Source of the DNA: Acidovorax sp. Root219
GTDB taxonomy: Bacteria > Pseudomonadota > Gammaproteobacteria > Burkholderiales > Burkholderiaceae_C
DNA length: 64,000 nt
NCBI RefSeq assembly: GCF_001428665.1
Contig: NZ_LMIJ01000028.1
Coordinates: 66,315-130,314 of the forward strand
Direction of reading: 5' to 3'
Shown: positions 43,521-53,642 of the stretch, piece after piece
Layout of the letters: each line of letters begins with the position of its first letter
Position numbering within the stretch: position 1 is the stretch's first letter
Translations under genes and position numbers: made by a program
Notes under the pieces: model-generated
Databases searched by the model: none
Told to the model about the DNA's origin: nothing
Seen by the model: the letters and a program-made list of their open reading frames with translations, nothing else

Positions 43521-44842
43521 AGCGCAAAGTGAGGGGCTTTACTCTCGTCGAACTGTCGGTGGTGCTTCTGGCCCTGGGGATCATCCTGCCCGCTGCGGTG
43601 ATCCTTTGGCAGCTGGCTGAGCGCCAGCGCGTCACGTCGGTGCAGATAACGGCGCAGCAGCAGGCGCGCGATGCCCTTGTGGGCTTTCTGCATGCCAATT
43701 ACCGCCTGCCTTGCCCTGCGGCGGACGCCAATGGCGTGGAGGCCTGCTCCGACGGCGCGGGGCTGCGCCAGGTGGGTTTCCTGCCGTGGCGAGCGCTGGG
43801 GATTCCCAGCCTGGAGGCGAAGGCGTTGCGTTATGGCGTCTACCGCCGGCCCAATGCGGCAACCGCGCAACTGGACCAGGACCTGGCTGTTGCCCGTGAC
43901 CGAATGAACCCGTTGCGCATTCGCACGCCAAAGCCCCGGCCTCAAAATGCGGATGGTCCCAACGCCACCGCGCCGCCCATTCCCCAGTCCACGGCGGTCC
44001 TGCTGGGGGCGACCCAGCCCGCGACCCAATCCGCGCCGCCTGCGGCTCCCATCTTCAATCCCTTGTGCGATGCCGCCAACGGTCCGCCGTGCCCGCTGGC
44101 AGGCAAGTCGACCACGCTGGTCGACGCCTGCCTTGCGCTGAACCTGGGGAGTGTCGTCATCCCTGCGCCTGCCGGAGGCCTCGCCACCACGCTGGGTGGC
44201 GTGAGGCGTTCGGTGGCGTTCGTGATCGCAGCGCCGGGCATGTTGGACGCCAACGGCGATGGGCAATCGTTCGATGGAGCGAATGCCACCGCCACCAGTG
44301 CTGCGCCTACCTTTGAGGCACCCGCAACGCGCGTCACCAACACCTACGACGACATCGTGATGGCTGCCAGCCACGCGGAGTTGTTTGCCGAATTGCATTG
44401 CGGTGCCGCGTTGTCCGCAATCTCCCACGCCCACTTCAACGCGGCCATGGGTGCTTTTGTGATTGAACGCTCGTTGTACGACTACCGTGACCAGTTGTTC
44501 ATCTCCGTCAAGCTGGCAGAAGCCGACGTCGCAGCCGCTGCCGCAGGCATTGCAGGTGCTGCCGCAGGCGTGCTCGATGCCGCCAAGGAAATGGTGTCCG
44601 CCGTTGGCGACACCACCTACAGCGCCGGTGTCCGGTCTGCTCAGATCGGATTGGCTGCTGGGGGCATTGTGGCCGCGGGGATCAGCGTGGGACTGGCGGC
44701 ATTCGCTCAGGTTGACGCGATTGCGTCGTTGGCCGAGGCCAAGGAAGTGCACAAAGACTTTGCCGAACGGACCACCGCCATGACAGACCTGTCGATCTCG
44801 ATCAACAACAACACACTGACAGCCGATGCGATTGGCCATTGA
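43517..44842 (+). CDS. Minor prepilin with hydrophobic C-terminus, family B member 4
   Basis: A 441-residue prepilin with a very short leader (MKRKVRG) before FTLVELSVVLLALGIILPAA. Landmarks: RLPCPAADANGVEACSDG, FLPWRALGIP, the loop DANGDGQSFDG near 244 and TYDDIVMAASHAELFAELHC. Residues about 335-410 are strongly Ala/Gly-rich (EADVAAAAAGIAGAAAG, IGLAAGGIVAAGISVGLAA), then a short amphipathic helix. Similar in plan to the two preceding genes but diverged in sequence. Confidence 0.86.
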   Translation: MKRKVRGFTLVELSVVLLALGIILPAAVILWQLAERQRVTSVQITAQQQARDALVGFLHANYRLPCPAADANGVEACSDGAGLRQVGFLPWRALGIPSLEAKALRYGVYRRPNAATAQLDQDLAVARDRMNPLRIRTPKPRPQNADGPNATAPPIPQSTAVLLGATQPATQSAPPAAPIFNPLCDAANGPPCPLAGKSTTLVDACLALNLGSVVIPAPAGGLATTLGGVRRSVAFVIAAPGMLDANGDGQSFDGANATATSAAPTFEAPATRVTNTYDDIVMAASHAELFAELHCGAALSAISHAHFNAAMGAFVIERSLYDYRDQLFISVKLAEADVAAAAAGIAGAAAGVLDAAKEMVSAVGDTTYSAGVRSAQIGLAAGGIVAAGISVGLAAFAQVDAIASLAEAKEVHKDFAERTTAMTDLSISINNNTLTADAIGH

Positions 44843-44867
44843 TTTCACGCTTACCGAGTCGCCTACC

Positions 44868-45602
44868 ATGACCTCACTTCACACCGCATCCAGTTGCCGC
44901 ACCCGTGTGCGCCGCCAGCGTGGTTTCTCGCTTTTGGAGCTGAGCGTCGTTCTGGTCGTCATCGGCCTGTTGATCGGCGCCGTGGCCGTGGGGCGCGATC
45001 TGCAGCGCTCTGCGGCCAACCAACGCCTGTCCACGGACTTCATCCAGGGCTGGCAACTGGCCTACGAGGCGTATTTCAACGGCGTGGGGCGCCCGCCAGG
45101 CGACAATGCGCTGGCGCCCACTGGCCGGGTCAATGGTGCGGTGACGCCTGCCGGAACGCCCCTGTGTGGTGCCGCCATGATTAACGCCTTTCTGGCCGCA
45201 GGCATCCGTGTCCCTACCGGGCGCACCGAAGGCCAGCAGGACCGTTACGTGTACCTGGATAGCAACGGCAACCCGCAGGAGGTGCAGGTCTGCTTCAGCA
45301 GCCTGAACTGGTCGGAGCCGGCCGCTGCGGTCGGCACCTATGTGGCGATGCCGCGCAACCTGATGGAAATCCGCAACGTGACCTATTCGCTGGCCGGAGC
45401 ATTGGACCAGCAGATCGATGGCCGCAGTGATGCCCGTTTCGGCAGCCTGCGTGCTGCCTCGCTGGCGGCTGACGTTACCGCGAACAACCCTGGTCAGATT
45501 TGGCCCATCGACGACCGCATGGCCTTTGGCACGGTGGCTGTGACAACGCTGGACGAATCCCAAGTGGCTGTCGTGAATGCATTCTTCAAAATGACCCGCT
45601 AA
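44868..45602 (+). CDS. Type IV prepilin, family A copy 4
   Basis: A 244-residue prepilin at the end of the cluster. Leader ends RRQRG before FSLLELSVVLVVIGLLIGAV (Glu+5). It shares GRTEGQQDRYVYLDSNGNPQ, VCFSSLNW and LAGALDQQIDGRSD with the three tandem genes 17-19 kb upstream but lacks the near-identical DNA block. So the major-type family brackets the whole cluster. Start at ATG 44868, chosen for leader length. It may be a minor subunit linking tip and shaft. Confidence 0.88.
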   Translation: MTSLHTASSCRTRVRRQRGFSLLELSVVLVVIGLLIGAVAVGRDLQRSAANQRLSTDFIQGWQLAYEAYFNGVGRPPGDNALAPTGRVNGAVTPAGTPLCGAAMINAFLAAGIRVPTGRTEGQQDRYVYLDSNGNPQEVQVCFSSLNWSEPAAAVGTYVAMPRNLMEIRNVTYSLAGALDQQIDGRSDARFGSLRAASLAADVTANNPGQIWPIDDRMAFGTVAVTTLDESQVAVVNAFFKMTR

Positions 45603-45617
45603 GGGCTACTTCCCGTG

Positions 45618-45644
45618 CCTGCTGACGCAGGCCCGAGAGGGCCT
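45618..45644. terminator. Two overlapping hairpins between convergent genes
   Basis: GCCTGC-TGAC-GCAGGC (45618-45633) and GGCCC-GAGA-GGGCC (45631-45644) share three bases, so only one can form fully at a time. They lie directly after the last prepilin stop and at the 3' end of the minus-strand gene. No T-run follows, so intrinsic termination is only possible, not shown. Confidence 0.35.
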
Positions 45645-45994
45645 CACACCCCCGCCAGCTGAAACCTCTGGTCAAAGTTCATCTTCCCCAGCACCTGCAG
45701 CGCAGCGGCCAGCAGGTTGCCGTCCACCTTGCTGATGTCGAGGCTGTAGCGCCGCTCGGTGGACACCACGTCCACACTCTTGCTGCCCCATTGCACGGCG
45801 ACCAGCGGGGCAGGGCGGGTGCCCATGCCTGCGCCCACGAACACGCCGCGCTGCTCGGGGCGCAGCATGAACTCCAGCCGGGGTGTGCGCTTGAGCGTCA
45901 GGCGGTCTGCCCCCTGGGGGCCGAACGCAAACGAGACGATCCAGTCGTCTTCGTCTTCCACGGTCAGGATCGGGACACGCTGGGGTGGTGGCAT
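45644..45994 (-). CDS. Hypothetical protein
   Basis: About 116 residues from ATG 45994 (a TTG at 46039 would add 15 Pro-rich residues). The protein is soluble and beta-rich by appearance, with DEDDWIVSFAFGPQGADRL, RPEQRGVFVGAGMG and YSLDISKVDGNLLAAALQVL. I do not recognise the family. It converges on the pilus cluster and is separated by 239 bp from the MocR gene upstream. No function can be assigned. Confidence 0.55.
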   Translation of the reverse strand: MPPPQRVPILTVEDEDDWIVSFAFGPQGADRLTLKRTPRLEFMLRPEQRGVFVGAGMGTRPAPLVAVQWGSKSVDVVSTERRYSLDISKVDGNLLAAALQVLGKMNFDQRFQLAGV

Positions 45995-46232
45995 GGTGGG
46001 CGGTGTTGATTGCTCGGCCGGCCCTGGTGGGGCCAGCAAGCCGGGCGGCGGTCAGTATGCCGTGCAATAGCCATGCCAGAAGAGGGGCGAACCCGAAGTT
46101 GGGTGTATCCAACGCTCTGCCGTGATTTGTCAGCAAAATGCAAGGACTGGCCCGGCGGGTTTCCCCAGGATGGGAGGCGAGGGCGTGGTATTGCACCAGG
46201 ATGTTGCGCTCCCCCGCGTGCCGGGCCCGGTT

Positions 46233-47666
46233 TCAGCCCAGCGCCAACTCCCGCGCCAGCCGCCCCACGGTGGCCAGTGCCTCCTCAAAGCGCTCCTGCG
46301 CCGGGTGGCCGTAGTTGATGCGCACGCAGTGCGCAAAGCGCTGGTCGGCTGAGAAGATCTGCCCCGGCGCCAGGCTGATGCCCTGGGCCAGGGCCTGGCG
46401 GTGCAGGGCAAGGGCGTTGACCGACGCCGGCAGCTCCACCCACAGAAAGTACCCACCCTCGGGCCGCGACACCCGCGTGTCGGTGGGAAAATGCCGCCCG
46501 ATGCAGGCCAGCGCGCGCTCCTGCTGGCGGGCCAGGCTGCGGCGCAATTGGCGCAGGTGCCGGTCGTAGCCGCCCTGGGCCAGGTACTCCGACAGGGCCT
46601 GCTGCGACGGCACGGCTGCTGCCAGCGTGGTCATGAGTTTCAGGCGCTGCACGGCGGTGGCAAAGCGGCCCGCCGCCACCCAGCCCACGCGGTAGCCGGG
46701 CGCCAGGCACTTGCTGAACGAGCTGCAGTGCATCACCAGCCCTTCGGTGTCGAAGGCCTTGGCCGGGGGCGGGCGCTCGGGGGCAAAGTGCAGCTCGCCA
46801 TACACGTCGTCTTCGATCAGCGGCACCTGGTGGCGGGCGAGCAGGGCCACCAGGGCGCGCTTCTTGTCCTCGGGCATCAGGCTGCCCAGCGGGTTCTGAA
46901 AGCTCGGCATCAGCCAGCAGGCCTTGACCGGGTGGCGCGCCAGGGCCTCGGCCAGTGCGGCCAGGTCGATGCCCTCGCGCGGGTGGGTCGCCACCTCCAC
47001 GGCTTTCAGGTTCAGCCGCTCCAGCGCCTGCAGTGCGGCATAGAAGGTGGGCGATTCGACCACCACGATGTCACCCGGCCGGGTCACGGCCTCCAGGCAC
47101 AGGTTGAGCGCCTCCATGGCGCCGTTGGTGATGATGATCTCGCCCATGTCCACCGCCGTGCCGTGCAGGCCATAGCGCAGCGCGATCTGCTGGCGCAGGC
47201 GCTCGTCCCCGGGCGGCAGGCTCTGCACGATGCTCCAGGGGTCGAGCTTGCGCATGCCACTCGACAGGCAGCGCGCCAGCCGCTCGAAGGGGAACAGCTC
47301 CAGCCCCGGGAAGGCCGAGCCCAGCGGCACCAGGTCGCGGTCGCGTGCCGAGCCCAGCACCTCGAACACCAGGTCGCTGATGGCAACGCCGGTCGATCCT
47401 GCCGCTGGCTGCGAGGGCAGGGGCTCGGCCGGGGGCTGCTGTCCGGCGGTGGCAGGCAGGTGCGTGCTGACGTAGTAGCCCGAGCGCGGGCGCGCATGGA
47501 TCAGGCCTTGCGCCTCCAGCAGGTAGTAGGCCTCGAACACCGTGGAGGGGCTGATGCCCCGGGTGCGGCTGGCCTCGCGCACCGAAGGCACGCGGTCGCC
47601 CGGGCGCAGCGCACCGCTGTGGATGAGCTGGGCGATGGCATCGGCGTGGCGTTCGTAGCGTTTCAA
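46233..47666 (-). CDS. MocR-type regulator (GntR HTH fused to PLP aminotransferase fold)
   Basis: A 477-residue regulator. The start is TTG 47666, giving MKRYERHADAIAQLIHSG, the usual MocR N-terminus. A winged HTH (PSVREASRTRGISPSTVFEAYYLLEAQGLI) and Pro-rich linker precede a class I aminotransferase-like domain. PLP-site landmarks include NGAMEALNLCLEAV, SPTFYAAL and SSFSKCLAPGYRVGWV, with Lys as the likely Schiff-base residue. It probably senses PLP or an amino compound. It is divergent from the cytochrome genes at 47799, and direct repeats lie between them. Confidence 0.93.
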   Translation of the reverse strand: MKRYERHADAIAQLIHSGALRPGDRVPSVREASRTRGISPSTVFEAYYLLEAQGLIHARPRSGYYVSTHLPATAGQQPPAEPLPSQPAAGSTGVAISDLVFEVLGSARDRDLVPLGSAFPGLELFPFERLARCLSSGMRKLDPWSIVQSLPPGDERLRQQIALRYGLHGTAVDMGEIIITNGAMEALNLCLEAVTRPGDIVVVESPTFYAALQALERLNLKAVEVATHPREGIDLAALAEALARHPVKACWLMPSFQNPLGSLMPEDKKRALVALLARHQVPLIEDDVYGELHFAPERPPPAKAFDTEGLVMHCSSFSKCLAPGYRVGWVAAGRFATAVQRLKLMTTLAAAVPSQQALSEYLAQGGYDRHLRQLRRSLARQQERALACIGRHFPTDTRVSRPEGGYFLWVELPASVNALALHRQALAQGISLAPGQIFSADQRFAHCVRINYGHPAQERFEEALATVGRLARELALG

Positions 47667-47686
47667 GGGAAGTATTGTTCTAGTAC

Positions 47687-47726
47687 AAACTGATCTGTAT
47701 TTTTAACCATAAACTGAATCTGTACT
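47687..47726. promoter_or_regulatory. Direct repeats between the MocR gene and cytochrome genes
   Basis: AAACTGATCTGTA (47687-47699) and AAACTGAATCTGTACT (47711-47726) start 24 bp apart, just upstream of the MocR start codon. MocR proteins often bind pairs of direct repeats in divergent promoter regions. That this MocR binds here is inferred from position. Confidence 0.5.
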
Positions 47727-47798
47727 GTTTTTGGGGGCAGGCGTAGAGTCCGTTGTGTGTACTGACCTGGCGTGTTCCTTATAAAAAGCAGTCTCCCC

Positions 47799-48563
47799 AT
47801 GATTGATCGTTTGCGCAGTCTGCTGCGCCCCCTTGCTCCATTGTGGATGGCTGCCACCCTGGGCTGCGGCCTGGCGGCTGCGCAACCTGCCACCCCGCCC
47901 GCGCCTGTGGCGGCCACCACCGTGTCCAGCGGCATGGCGCCGCGCGTGCTGGCCTGCGTCACCTGCCATGGCAAGGAGGGCCGCGCCACGCAGGAGGGCT
48001 ACTTTCCGCGCATCGCGGGCAAGCCCGCAGGCTACCTGGCCAACCAGCTGATCAACTTCCGCGACGGGCGGCGCAGCTACCCGCAGATGACCAGCCTGAT
48101 CGAGCACCTGACCGATGACTACCTGCGCGAGATGGCAGCCCACTTCGCTGCGCTCGACGTGCCGTATGTCCCACCGCCCGCACCCCAGGCACCACCCGCC
48201 GTGCTGGAAAAAGGCCGCCTGCTGGTGCAGCAAGGCGATGCGGCGCGCGGCATTCCGGCCTGCGTGCAGTGCCATGGCCAGGCCATGACGGGGGTGAACC
48301 CCTTCATCCCCGGCCTGCTGGGCCTGCCGCGCGACTACCTCAACAGCCAGCTCGGCGCCTGGAAGACCGGCCAGCGCCGCGCCCATGCGCCCGACTGCAT
48401 GGCCGACATCGCGCGCCAGCTCACGCCCGACGACGTGAGCGCCGTATCCGCCTGGCTGGCCGCCCAGCCCGTGCCCGGCGGCGGCAAGCCGGCCGCCCGC
48501 CTAGCCCAGCCCATGCCTGCACGCTGCGGCGGGGTGGACGGCGTGCCCGTGGCCGCAGGCTGA
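47799..48563 (+). CDS. Di-haem cytochrome c (cytochrome c4/c553-like)
   Basis: A 254-residue periplasmic protein with signal peptide (WMAATLGCGLAAA) and two haem-binding motifs, CVTCH and CVQCH, in two similar domains joined by a Pro-rich linker (VPPPAPQAPP). Distal Met candidates include YPQMTSL. The architecture is that of cytochrome c4-like electron carriers. Ten bases separate it from the tri-haem cytochrome gene, so they form one operon, probably feeding electrons from a periplasmic dehydrogenase. No such dehydrogenase gene is in the window. Confidence 0.92.
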   Translation: MIDRLRSLLRPLAPLWMAATLGCGLAAAQPATPPAPVAATTVSSGMAPRVLACVTCHGKEGRATQEGYFPRIAGKPAGYLANQLINFRDGRRSYPQMTSLIEHLTDDYLREMAAHFAALDVPYVPPPAPQAPPAVLEKGRLLVQQGDAARGIPACVQCHGQAMTGVNPFIPGLLGLPRDYLNSQLGAWKTGQRRAHAPDCMADIARQLTPDDVSAVSAWLAAQPVPGGGKPAARLAQPMPARCGGVDGVPVAAG

Positions 48564-48573
48564 GGGGGATGCC

Positions 48574-49866
48574 ATGAGAACACGCACCATCCTCCGATCC
48601 ATCTCCTTCACCTTGGCTGCGCTCGGCATTGCCGCAGCCGCCGTGATCACCCTGAACCTGCGCGGCGAGGAGCCGCTGCCATCCACCCCCGAAGCCTTTG
48701 CCTCCACCCCCGAACGGGTGGCGCGCGGCGAATACCTGGCGCGCGTGGGCAACTGCATGGCCTGCCACACCATGCAGGGCGGGGCGGCGTTCGCGGGCGG
48801 GCGCGGTATCGAGACACCCTTTGGCGTGGTGCACAGCTCCAACCTCACGCCCGACAAGGCCAGCGGCATCGGCCAGTGGTCGTCTGCCGAGTTCTGGCGC
48901 GCCATGCACCATGGCCGCTCGCGCGATGGGCGGCTGCTGTACCCGGCGTTCCCGTACCCCAACTACACCCAGGTCACGCGCGAGGATTCGGACGCCATCT
49001 ACGCCTATCTGCAGAGCAGGCCCGCCGTGGACCAGGCCAACCGGCCGCATGCGCTGGGCTTTCCGTACAACACACAGGCTGCGCTGGCCGTGTGGCGGGC
49101 GCTGTTCTTCGCACCGGGCTTGGCGGTGGTCGCACCCACGCAGACGGCCGAGTACAACCGCGGCGCCTACCTGGTCAATGGCCTGGGCCACTGCACGGCC
49201 TGCCACACGCCGCGCAACGCCTTGGGCGCTACCAGCGACGCCATGGCCTTCAACGGCGGACTGATCCCGGTGCAGAACTGGTATGCCCCCGCGCTCAATG
49301 CCGCAGCCGAAGCCGGCGTGAAGGAGTGGCCGGTACAGGACGTGGTGGCCCTGCTCAAGACCGGCGTGGCACCCCACGGCTCGGTGATGGGCCCCATGGC
49401 CGAGGTGGTGTTCCGCAGCACCCAGTACCTGACCGATGCCGATGCGCGCGCCATGGCGGTGTATCTGCAGGACCTGCCGCAGCACACCGTGTCGCCACCA
49501 CCCGCTGCGCCACCCGGCGCATCGGCCATGGCGCGCGGCGCCAAGGTCTACGAGCAGCAGTGCGCCCAGTGCCATGGCGACCAGGGCCAGGGGCAGGGCG
49601 GGCCCGGCGCCTTCCCCGCGCTGGCCGGCAACCGCGCCGTGGTGCTGGCCGACACCACCAACCTGGTGCGCGTGGTGCTGCAGGGCGGCTACTTGCCGGC
49701 CACGGCCGGCAACCCGCGCCCGCACGGCATGCCGCCGTTTCGCCATGTGCTGACGGATGAGGACGTGGCCGCTGTCGCCACCTTCGTGCGCAACAGCTGG
49801 GGCAACCAGGCTGCGGCGGTGGGCACCATCGAGGTCTACCGCGCCAAGGAACGGCGCGGCATGTAG
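48574..49866 (+). CDS. Tri-haem membrane-anchored cytochrome c (dehydrogenase cytochrome subunit-like)
   Basis: A 430-residue protein with an N-terminal hydrophobic signal/anchor (ISFTLAALGIAAAAVITL) and three haem motifs: CMACH, CTACH and CAQCH. The repeats VARGEYLARVGNCMACHTM and YNRGAYLVNGLGHCTACHTPRN are characteristic of the cytochrome subunit of membrane alcohol/aldehyde/gluconate dehydrogenases. It carries electrons from a dehydrogenase to quinone or oxidase. Its partner catalytic subunit must lie elsewhere. Confidence 0.94.
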   Translation: MRTRTILRSISFTLAALGIAAAAVITLNLRGEEPLPSTPEAFASTPERVARGEYLARVGNCMACHTMQGGAAFAGGRGIETPFGVVHSSNLTPDKASGIGQWSSAEFWRAMHHGRSRDGRLLYPAFPYPNYTQVTREDSDAIYAYLQSRPAVDQANRPHALGFPYNTQAALAVWRALFFAPGLAVVAPTQTAEYNRGAYLVNGLGHCTACHTPRNALGATSDAMAFNGGLIPVQNWYAPALNAAAEAGVKEWPVQDVVALLKTGVAPHGSVMGPMAEVVFRSTQYLTDADARAMAVYLQDLPQHTVSPPPAAPPGASAMARGAKVYEQQCAQCHGDQGQGQGGPGAFPALAGNRAVVLADTTNLVRVVLQGGYLPATAGNPRPHGMPPFRHVLTDEDVAAVATFVRNSWGNQAAAVGTIEVYRAKERRGM

Positions 49867-49904
49867 GCTCAGGCGCCCAAGGGGTGCGCCTTCATCAGCG
49901 CCAT

Positions 49905-50195
49905 TTACGACTCGGGCTTGATGTTGGTGTAGTTGGGCACATCGGCCGTGAGCACCGGTGCGGTCTTCTGTGCCGCCGCCTGGGCCTGCTCCACCGTCTC
50001 GAAGAAGGCATTGGTCAGCGCCACCACCTGGCCAGGGCGTGGCGGGCCGGGGTACATCACGCGGTCGCTTTCCAGCCGCACCAGGCCCAGCGGGCCCAGG
50101 GCCTCGCGCGCAATGCGCATGTGTTCGCCGTGGTAGTAGTCGTGGTCGAAGCGGGCGCCTTCGTGCCAGCGGTACAGGGCCGCAATCTTGATCAT
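49905..50195 (-). CDS. EthD-family small protein
   Basis: A 96-residue ferredoxin-like-fold protein with the EthD landmarks MIKIAALYRWHEGARFDHDYYHGEHM and YPGPPRPGQVVALTNAFFETVEQ. EthD proteins accompany various oxidation pathways as small accessory or isomerase-like dimers. It converges with the cytochrome operon and no obvious pathway partner lies next to it. Confidence 0.82.
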   Translation of the reverse strand: MIKIAALYRWHEGARFDHDYYHGEHMRIAREALGPLGLVRLESDRVMYPGPPRPGQVVALTNAFFETVEQAQAAAQKTAPVLTADVPNYTNIKPES

Positions 50196-50304
50196 GCAGG
50201 GATCTCCACAAAGAATGGGCTGCCGGAGTGGCCGCCGTGCCGTGCACGTTAGGGGGCACCTTGGCGGTGAGCAGCCGCCTGCGCGACACGCATGCCCGCG
50301 CCTG

Positions 50305-52167
<1,863 letters not shown>

Positions 52168-52363
52168 TGGGAGGGCTCCTTGGCGCGTGCCGCAGGCACG
52201 TTCTTTTGACCACATGGTAAGTGCCCTTGTGACCCGGCGCACCGGCAGGGGCATTGGGGCGGGGCGCGATGGGCGGGCACTGCATAGAATCCGCCCCCAT
52301 GCACACCCGTCCCGCGTACCTTGCGTCCATCGATCTTCCCGAGCCCCTGGGGGGCCTGGCCAC

Positions 52364-53638
52364 ATGACGGCGCTCGCGCCCTGGACCTGGGCCATCATCG
52401 GCGTGGCCACCGCAGCGGTCATCGTACGGCCCTGGCGCCTGCCCGAGGCGGTTTGGGCAGTGGCCGGCGCGGCGCTGCTGCTGGCCTGCGGCCTGCTCAC
52501 CCCCGCGCAGGCCTGGGCGGGCGTGCTGCGCGGGCATGACGTCTACCTGTTCCTGGCCGGCATGATGCTGCTGTCCGAACTCGCCCGGCGCGAGGGCGTG
52601 TTCGACTGGCTGGCCACCCTGGCGGCGAGGCAGGCCAAAGGCTCGGGCCGGCGCCTTTTCGTGTGGGTGTATGCGGTGGGCACGCTGGTCACGGTGTTCC
52701 TGTCCAACGACGCCACCGCCGTGGTGCTGACCCCGGCCGTGTTCGCCGTGGCGCGCGCGGTGGGGGCCTCGCCCTTGCCCTACCTGTTCATCTGCGCCTT
52801 CATCGCCAATGCGGCGAGTTTCGTGCTGCCCATCTCCAACCCGGCCAACCTGGTGGTCTGGGGCAGCGGCATGCCCTCGCTGGCGCACTGGCTGGCGCTG
52901 TTCGCGCTGCCTTCGCTGGCCTCCATCATCGTGACCTACGTGGCGCTGCGCTGGGTGCTGCGCAGCACCATCCCCGAAACCATCGCCACCACAGTGCCCG
53001 AGCACCCCTTGGGCCTGGGCGGCCGCGTGGCGGCAGGGGGCCTGGCGGTCTCGGTGCTGGTGCTGGTGGCCTGCGCATGGCTGCGCATCCCGCTGGGCTG
53101 GCCCACGCTGGGTGCTGCCCTGGGCACGCTGGCGTTGCTGGCCTTTGTATGCGGACGTGCGCCCTGGCAGGCGTTGCGCTCCGTCTCGTGGGATGTGCTG
53201 CCCCTGGTGGCGGGGCTGTTCATCTTCGTACAGGCGCTGGAGTTGACGGGCGTGGTGGGCCTCATGGCGGGCGCACTGCGCAACGCCGCCGCAGCCTGGC
53301 CGCAGGGCGCGGGCACGCTGCTCGGCGCCCTGCTGGGCGTGGCGACCAACCTGGTCAACAACCTGCCCGCAGGCCTGCTGGCCGGGGCCTCGCTCGACGC
53401 GGCATCCGCATCAAGCACCGTGCGGGCGGCCGCGCTGATCGGCATCGACCTGGGGCCGAACCTCTCGGTCACGGGCTCGCTGGCCACCATCCTTTGGCTT
53501 GCCGCGCTGCGGCGCGAGGGCCTGCACGTGGGGGCCTGGCAGTTCCTCAGGCTCGGGCTGGTGGTGATGCCGCCCGCCTTGCTGTCAGCGTTGCTGGTAC
53601 TTCAAGCGGCGCACTCGATGCACCTGCTGGTGCCTTGA
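52364..53638 (+). CDS. ArsB/NhaD-type ion transporter
   Basis: A 424-residue inner-membrane protein with about eleven hydrophobic helices. Two inverted-repeat signature loops are visible: FLSNDATAVVLTPAVFAVAR with NAASFVLPISNPANLVVWG, and near the end NLVNNLPAGLL with IGIDLGPNLSVTGSLATIL. These are the marks of the ArsB/CitM/NhaD ion transporter superfamily and are closest to ArsB arsenite permeases. No ars regulator or reductase lies nearby, so arsenite export is plausible but not proven. Confidence 0.87.
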   Translation: MTALAPWTWAIIGVATAAVIVRPWRLPEAVWAVAGAALLLACGLLTPAQAWAGVLRGHDVYLFLAGMMLLSELARREGVFDWLATLAARQAKGSGRRLFVWVYAVGTLVTVFLSNDATAVVLTPAVFAVARAVGASPLPYLFICAFIANAASFVLPISNPANLVVWGSGMPSLAHWLALFALPSLASIIVTYVALRWVLRSTIPETIATTVPEHPLGLGGRVAAGGLAVSVLVLVACAWLRIPLGWPTLGAALGTLALLAFVCGRAPWQALRSVSWDVLPLVAGLFIFVQALELTGVVGLMAGALRNAAAAWPQGAGTLLGALLGVATNLVNNLPAGLLAGASLDAASASSTVRAAALIGIDLGPNLSVTGSLATILWLAALRREGLHVGAWQFLRLGLVVMPPALLSALLVLQAAHSMHLLVP

Positions 53639-53642
53639 TCGG

